Shown here piece after piece: positions 7,301-10,492 of a stretch of 10,492 bases of DNA. Made by a program: the position numbers and the translations under genes. Positions within the stretch are counted from its first letter, which is position 1. The number at the start of each line of letters is the position of its first letter. The notes below the pieces were generated by a model that worked only from the letters and a program-made list of their open reading frames with translations, searched no databases and had not been told where the DNA came from. This DNA is from Euperipatoides rowelli (Eukaryota; Onychophora; Udeonychophora; Euonychophora; Peripatopsidae), in NCBI GenBank assembly GCA_003024985.2, contig PXIH01S0000572.1; one strand, written 5' to 3'.

Positions 7301-7882
7301 CCCATTGACTGCCATGAGGATCATAACAGTGATCCACAGTAATAGTTTACCACTGTCACTGTGCCATGAGTGTATCCCATGTGTTTCTCAACAGCTATTT
7401 CAATATTAATGTTTTTTATTGGCATGGCTTGTACCTAAAAGTTGTTATATAGTATGGCACACTAGAAATTCTCTTGCATCTGATTTTGATCTAATTTTAG
7501 TTGTGCTGCCATTTTAGGTGATTTTTTTAAAATTAATTATTTCTATCATTTGGTTTACCGACGGTACCGATAATGTCGTGTTGCATTTAAAAGGTGAAAT
7601 TGGTGGTTTTTTATTAACATTTTGGTATATTGGTAAATATTACTATAAATTGTGTTGTAGATTGCACTTAGTTTCTCAGACTTTCTTGTAATACTTGTGA
7701 CATATAATAACTAGGTGCCATAGTATCACCGGTAATATCACATTTTGAAGCACAATAACAATTTTTTATTTGTATCTATATGTGTATTTCACCATTTTAC
7801 TATTAATAAAGGTTAGTTGTTCTGAAATTTTTATTGTGGCCCTGGGGTAATCACTTTTTTTTATATGTTAGAAGTCAATGGG
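7301..7882. mobile_element. Non-autonomous piggyBac-like element at TTAA
   Basis: The ends are CCCATTGACTGCC and, complemented, CCCATTGACTTC, the CCC-initial type of the piggyBac superfamily, which targets and duplicates TTAA. TTAA stands at 7296-7299 (with one extra A before CCC) and at 7883-7886. The related direct-repeat copy B carries the uninterrupted site TATATCTTAAAAATGAAGG at 8045-8063, so this is a true insertion with the empty site preserved nearby. It has about 580 bp, no transposase frame, and a 10-bp perfect terminal repeat. Family assignment rests on termini and target only. Confidence 0.7.
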
Positions 7883-7967
7883 TTAAAAAATGAAAGATTA
7901 TATACAAAACTTTAACAACTCTCATTAAATTTATTTGTGATAGAATAAGTGTCCAGATTTGCTTCAG

Positions 7968-8056
7968 AAGTTTACTTTATAAATAAAAATTCAGAAATAT
8001 TTTCTTTACTATTTTGTCACTACATGTACCAAAAAAAAAGCAGCTTATATCTTAAA
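7968..8056. repeat. Direct repeat, copy B with empty insertion site
   Basis: Tandem partner of 7202-7300. It runs unbroken through TTAAAAATGAAGG, where copy A is split by the 7301-7882 element, and similarity continues weakly to about 8090 (CTACAAAGTTTT against ATACAAAACTTT). Confidence 0.75.
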
Positions 8057-8101
8057 AATGAAGGAAGCGTTATGTCTACAAAGTTTTGAAAGGAAGGAAG
8101 A

Positions 8102-8126
8102 GGTGGGGGGAGGGGGGTGGCGGGGG
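8102..8126 (+). other. G-rich tract, possible G-quadruplex
   Basis: G6-A-G6-TGGC-G5 within a purine-rich run beginning near 8087. Enough G-runs are present for a four-stranded structure if a run is shared between columns. It lies just before the Helitron-related block at 8184. Confidence 0.5.
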
Positions 8127-8334
8127 TAAAGTTTGTAAGTCCGAATTATGTGTTTGTAAGTTGAATTGGTGTTGTCAATTCACATCTATAACCCTAAATG
8201 GAATACGATCATGTTCTGAAGCCAGTAACAGCGTCATCTATGCTCAGCACGGGAACTGTTTTTAGAAACGTTGACCTTTTTACGCATTTGCCCGTGTCTG
8301 ACTCGGTTTAAGATTACTTGCATCTTTGGACATT

Positions 8335-8351
8335 CCCGTGTCTCACACGGG
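8335..8351 (+). other. GC hairpin resembling a Helitron 3' stem
   Basis: CCCGTGT-CTC-ACACGGG has a perfect 7-bp stem with a 3-nt loop, followed by CAAACTTATTTCTGAAG and T. The distance from the 8184-8269 block (65 nt) is close to that in the minus-strand copy (37 nt), but the bases after it do not end in CTRR. Confidence 0.5.
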
Positions 8352-8371
8352 CAAACTTATTTCTGAAGTTA

Positions 8372-8976
8372 TTAAGTGTTAATATCCGTTTAGCGCACAG
8401 CTAATTATTTAAACATAGAAATATATCATTTTTGTTTTCTTTTCTATTCAATAGATGGCAGCATCTGATGTCAATACTAAGATTTTGAGATAAAAAGCAC
8501 TTTATACAGTAGTCTGTAATTCCTACTTTATAAAAGTAAACGTGAGTCCATTTTATTTTTAGAAAACTATTTGATTTTATAAGATAGTATATTTTACTTT
8601 ATCTTAGAATATATTTCTTTTATAAATAAAACAGGATTCAGAATTTTATTACGGAAATTTGTCTGAAAGTGGTTCCGATTATGCATAGTGCCTTTTTAAA
8701 TGATTTATCATACAAAATTAACTTTTTAAATTAAATTTTTAGACCAAAGTATTTTTTATTTAAAAAAAAAGTGTAAATTTATAATACAAAAATAAATAAT
8801 ATATCAAAATGCTTAACCCTCTTACTTTCTCAAAAAAAAAAAATCTGACACCACAGAAGCCACAAAAAAAAAAAAAAAAAATCATTAATTTATTAAAAAT
8901 TATATTGTTTTTTAGCTTAAAAAATTTTTTTTTTTGACCGAAAATCAGAAAAAATTCATGCATTTAAAAAAAAAAG
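8372..8976. other. AT-rich stretch with long poly-A/T runs, no gene
   Basis: Contains A12 near 8832, A18 near 8864 and T10 near 8925. The 67-codon minus-strand frame 8760-8963 is a lysine/phenylalanine translation of these runs. No exon or RNA gene is recognised. Confidence 0.6.
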
Positions 8977-9008
8977 TTTGATGTCCATGTAACGGGCTTA
9001 AACGCTAG

Positions 9009-9646
9009 TTGTTAGTAATTCCAAATTGTCAGTCTGAATTACTTAACTTGAATTAAAAACAGTACTACGTTACGATAAACCTTAATCTTAATCCAAAACT
9101 GCAAAATAAAATGTATTTTTTTATGACTATCAAAGTTTTCTGTGAATTATGAGTGCTCACCCAAGTGATTTGTACCCTAACTACTGTGACCAGGGTATAT
9201 GAGGAGTGCAATACCAGTCACATATTCAACCCTATCATTCTGAAATTGTTATTTAATTTCTAAATATTTTTATCAAAAAAAAAAAAAAAAAATTGACCAA
9301 GTGTTTAGCTTAATAAATGAAAACAATTTACTAGGCATTTGAACATAATGGAAGGGATAACCAATGAGCTCAAATGAGTTCTTGGAATTTCAAAGGACCA
9401 ATAAATATTTTCTTCACACACAGAATTGGGTAATCAAATGACAAGTTGCCAGCGTAGTCTGTATTTTGTTGTACATTTTCTCAAAATATTATGTAAAGTA
9501 AGTATTTCCAGGTTGGGCAACTACTGAAATTTGGAACACTGCATTAATTTCTTTTTTTTTTCCTTTGGGGGGGACGGGGGGAGGATAGAATGCGTGAAGA
9601 GAAAACTTATGCGAGGTAACATTATGATACCGATTTCCTTAACTTA
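9009..9646. other. Non-coding stretch with A18 and a G-rich tract
   Basis: AT-rich sequence with a poly-A run near 9275-9292 and a poly-T to G-rich junction at 9551-9584 (G7-AC-G6-A-GG). No gene or structured element is recognised. Confidence 0.6.
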
Positions 9647-10240
9647 TTAACCAAACGTCATATCACAAACCATTAGATATAATTTATCAACTCGAAATGT
9701 TTTACATTTCATTACTAGGTTTCTACGTGTGCCCGTTTTGTTGCATGTAGCACATCCAGGCAAAACTCAATTTCAAGCCATCTCTTGCCCAGCATATCCT
9801 TGTCATGATACCTATGGCATCTGTTATTCAAATCTTAAGAATAATCAACTTTGCTAACTGTAATTGCCATACAGCATTCCTTATCGTCTTCTGTGAACTA
9901 TGTTGAAATGATAGCCTGACATGCTCCACAATGTTCAGTGATGTTGAATAATGATCTTGACCTTTAACCTACAGTAAACTTAGTCTCCTTAAACTTCTTC
10001 ATCCATGCATGGATTGTAGCTAGCTACACTTGATGGTTCTTTCCACATACGCGCACGATATTTGTGTTGCAGTTACTGGAAATTTCAATTCGGTCAGCCA
10101 TTGCACATATTGTGCTGTTTCTTTGTATGGACGCCATTTGCATTAAAAATTCTCTGCGGCGCCATCTATTGAACAACAAAAATAGTTTTGAGTTGATAAA
10201 CAAATTGGAGTATATGGTTTGTGGATACGACTTTAGGTTT
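9647..10240 (-). mobile_element. Internally deleted mariner-like element, 594 bp
   Basis: The inverted ends are AACCAAACGTCATATCACAAACC at 9649-9671 and, complemented from 10239, AACCTAAAGTCGTATCCACAAACC. The similarity continues inward through ATTTATCAACTC to 9699 and 10185, about 50 bp. A TA dinucleotide stands outside each end (9645-9646 and 10241-10242), the target used by Tc1/mariner transposases. The interior encodes pieces of a transposase on the minus strand (9715-10143). Confidence 0.7.
9715..10143 (-). pseudogene. Mariner-type (DUF4817-like HTH) transposase, deleted and frameshifted
   Basis: Three pieces survive on the minus strand. The first, from ATG at 10143, reads to a stop at 10024 and on to 9964, including IHAWMKKFKETKFTV, which resembles the second helix-turn-helix of DUF4817-type transposase N-termini (W..KFKETG.V). 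The second, 9935-9828 in another frame, holds HVRLSFQHSSQKTIRNAVWQLQL, matching the VR.SF.RSP.KS.R.AS..L.L segment that follows in the family. The third, 9780-9715, reads FCLDVLHATKRAHVET and stop, matching the usual C-terminal YRLDVCR.T.GAHIE. The whole catalytic DDE core, several hundred codons in a full gene, is absent between the second and third pieces. With a frameshift and two stops it cannot make transposase. The family call is from remembered motif patterns. Confidence 0.7.
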
Positions 10241-10492
10241 TAGGGTTATGTTAAAGTCAAAGCTCGGACAATCTGTATAATGAGATCTAGGGCTGTTTTC
10301 ATAAAAAAGATAGAGGATTTAATATAGTCATTTAAAAAAACTAGATGATACAACAGCTAAATGCACTAGAAGATGCAAAAGATTTAGTCAGCTGTTTTCT
10401 AACTCTGAGTGATTAACAAGTAAGTTATGTTTATCTGGAATTAATCAGTTTACTGAACTTTGATATACAGTATATACTGGTATATTGTGTAT

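Larger units (their letters stand above)
8184..9008 (+). mobile_element. Helitron-family 3' part, inverted relative of the 1950-4225 element
   Basis: An 86-nt block at 8184-8269 is a clearly similar reverse-complement copy of 2013-2097, containing TATAACCCTAA, AGCCAGTAACAG and TTTTTAGAAAC. The segment 8977-9008 ends GATGTCCATGTAACGGGCTT then AAACGCTAG before a host T, matching the minus-strand element's 3' end (GATGCCCGTGGAACGGGCTT). CTAG-T is the canonical Helitron 3' end, although this hairpin has decayed. The spacing between block and terminus is about 700 bp longer than in the other copy, and another hairpin at 8335-8351 could be the true partner. No 5' TC terminus on the plus strand was found. 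Confidence 0.5.

Noticed and set aside
8455-8688. ATGGCAGCATCTGATG start and a later acidic reading DSEFYYGNLSESGSDYA after AAACAG, resembling a transposon gene N-terminus split by an intron
   Set aside because: Both readings stop after fewer than 20 codons and no clear donor joins them; too short to support.
8821-8881. Poly-A runs considered as retroposed SINE or processed pseudogene tails
   Set aside because: No A/B boxes, no recognisable body and no target duplication were found next to them.

Overview
The window is eukaryotic and almost certainly metazoan. It is strongly AT-rich, has no prokaryotic gene packing, and carries one well-bounded coding exon set in intron-like DNA full of transposon remains. 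The exon (1222-1324, + strand) encodes 34 codons that read as part of the kinase-homology domain of a membrane (receptor) guanylyl cyclase. It has a good acceptor and a perfect CAG|GTGAGT donor. I found no second exon, so the flanking sequence is best read as two large introns of this gene. The species cannot be named from sequence alone. The mix of Helitrons, hAT, piggyBac-like, mariner-like and foldback elements suits a marine invertebrate, but that is inference.

Layout. 1-107: 5' end of a minus-strand Helitron with an internal minisatellite. 386-400: a second minus-strand Helitron-type 5' terminus. About 936-1156: a foldback MITE ending about 65 bp before the exon. 1222-1324: the exon. 1556-1843: a second MITE with nested inverted repeats. 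1950-4225: an apparently complete 2.3-kb non-autonomous Helitron on the minus strand, with terminal TC, 3' hairpin, A/T insertion site, internal tandem repeats and a possible nested C/G-rich hAT-like element. 4338-4750: a hAT-type non-autonomous element with a perfect 8-bp target duplication. About 4760-5990: no gene found. 5996-6263: a third MITE. 6906-6940: a perfect palindrome. 7202-8056: a tandem duplication whose first copy was split by a piggyBac-like element (7301-7882). 8184-9008: a plus-strand, inverted-orientation relative of the 1950-4225 Helitron. 9647-10240: an internally deleted mariner-like element with a broken transposase reading on the minus strand.

Apart from the cyclase exon, no intact protein-coding gene is supported. 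The other short open frames look like chance frames or pieces of repeats. I found no tRNA, rRNA, CRISPR or novel multi-gene system. The value of the window lies in resolving several non-autonomous transposons, some with exact ends and target-site duplications visible in the sequence.
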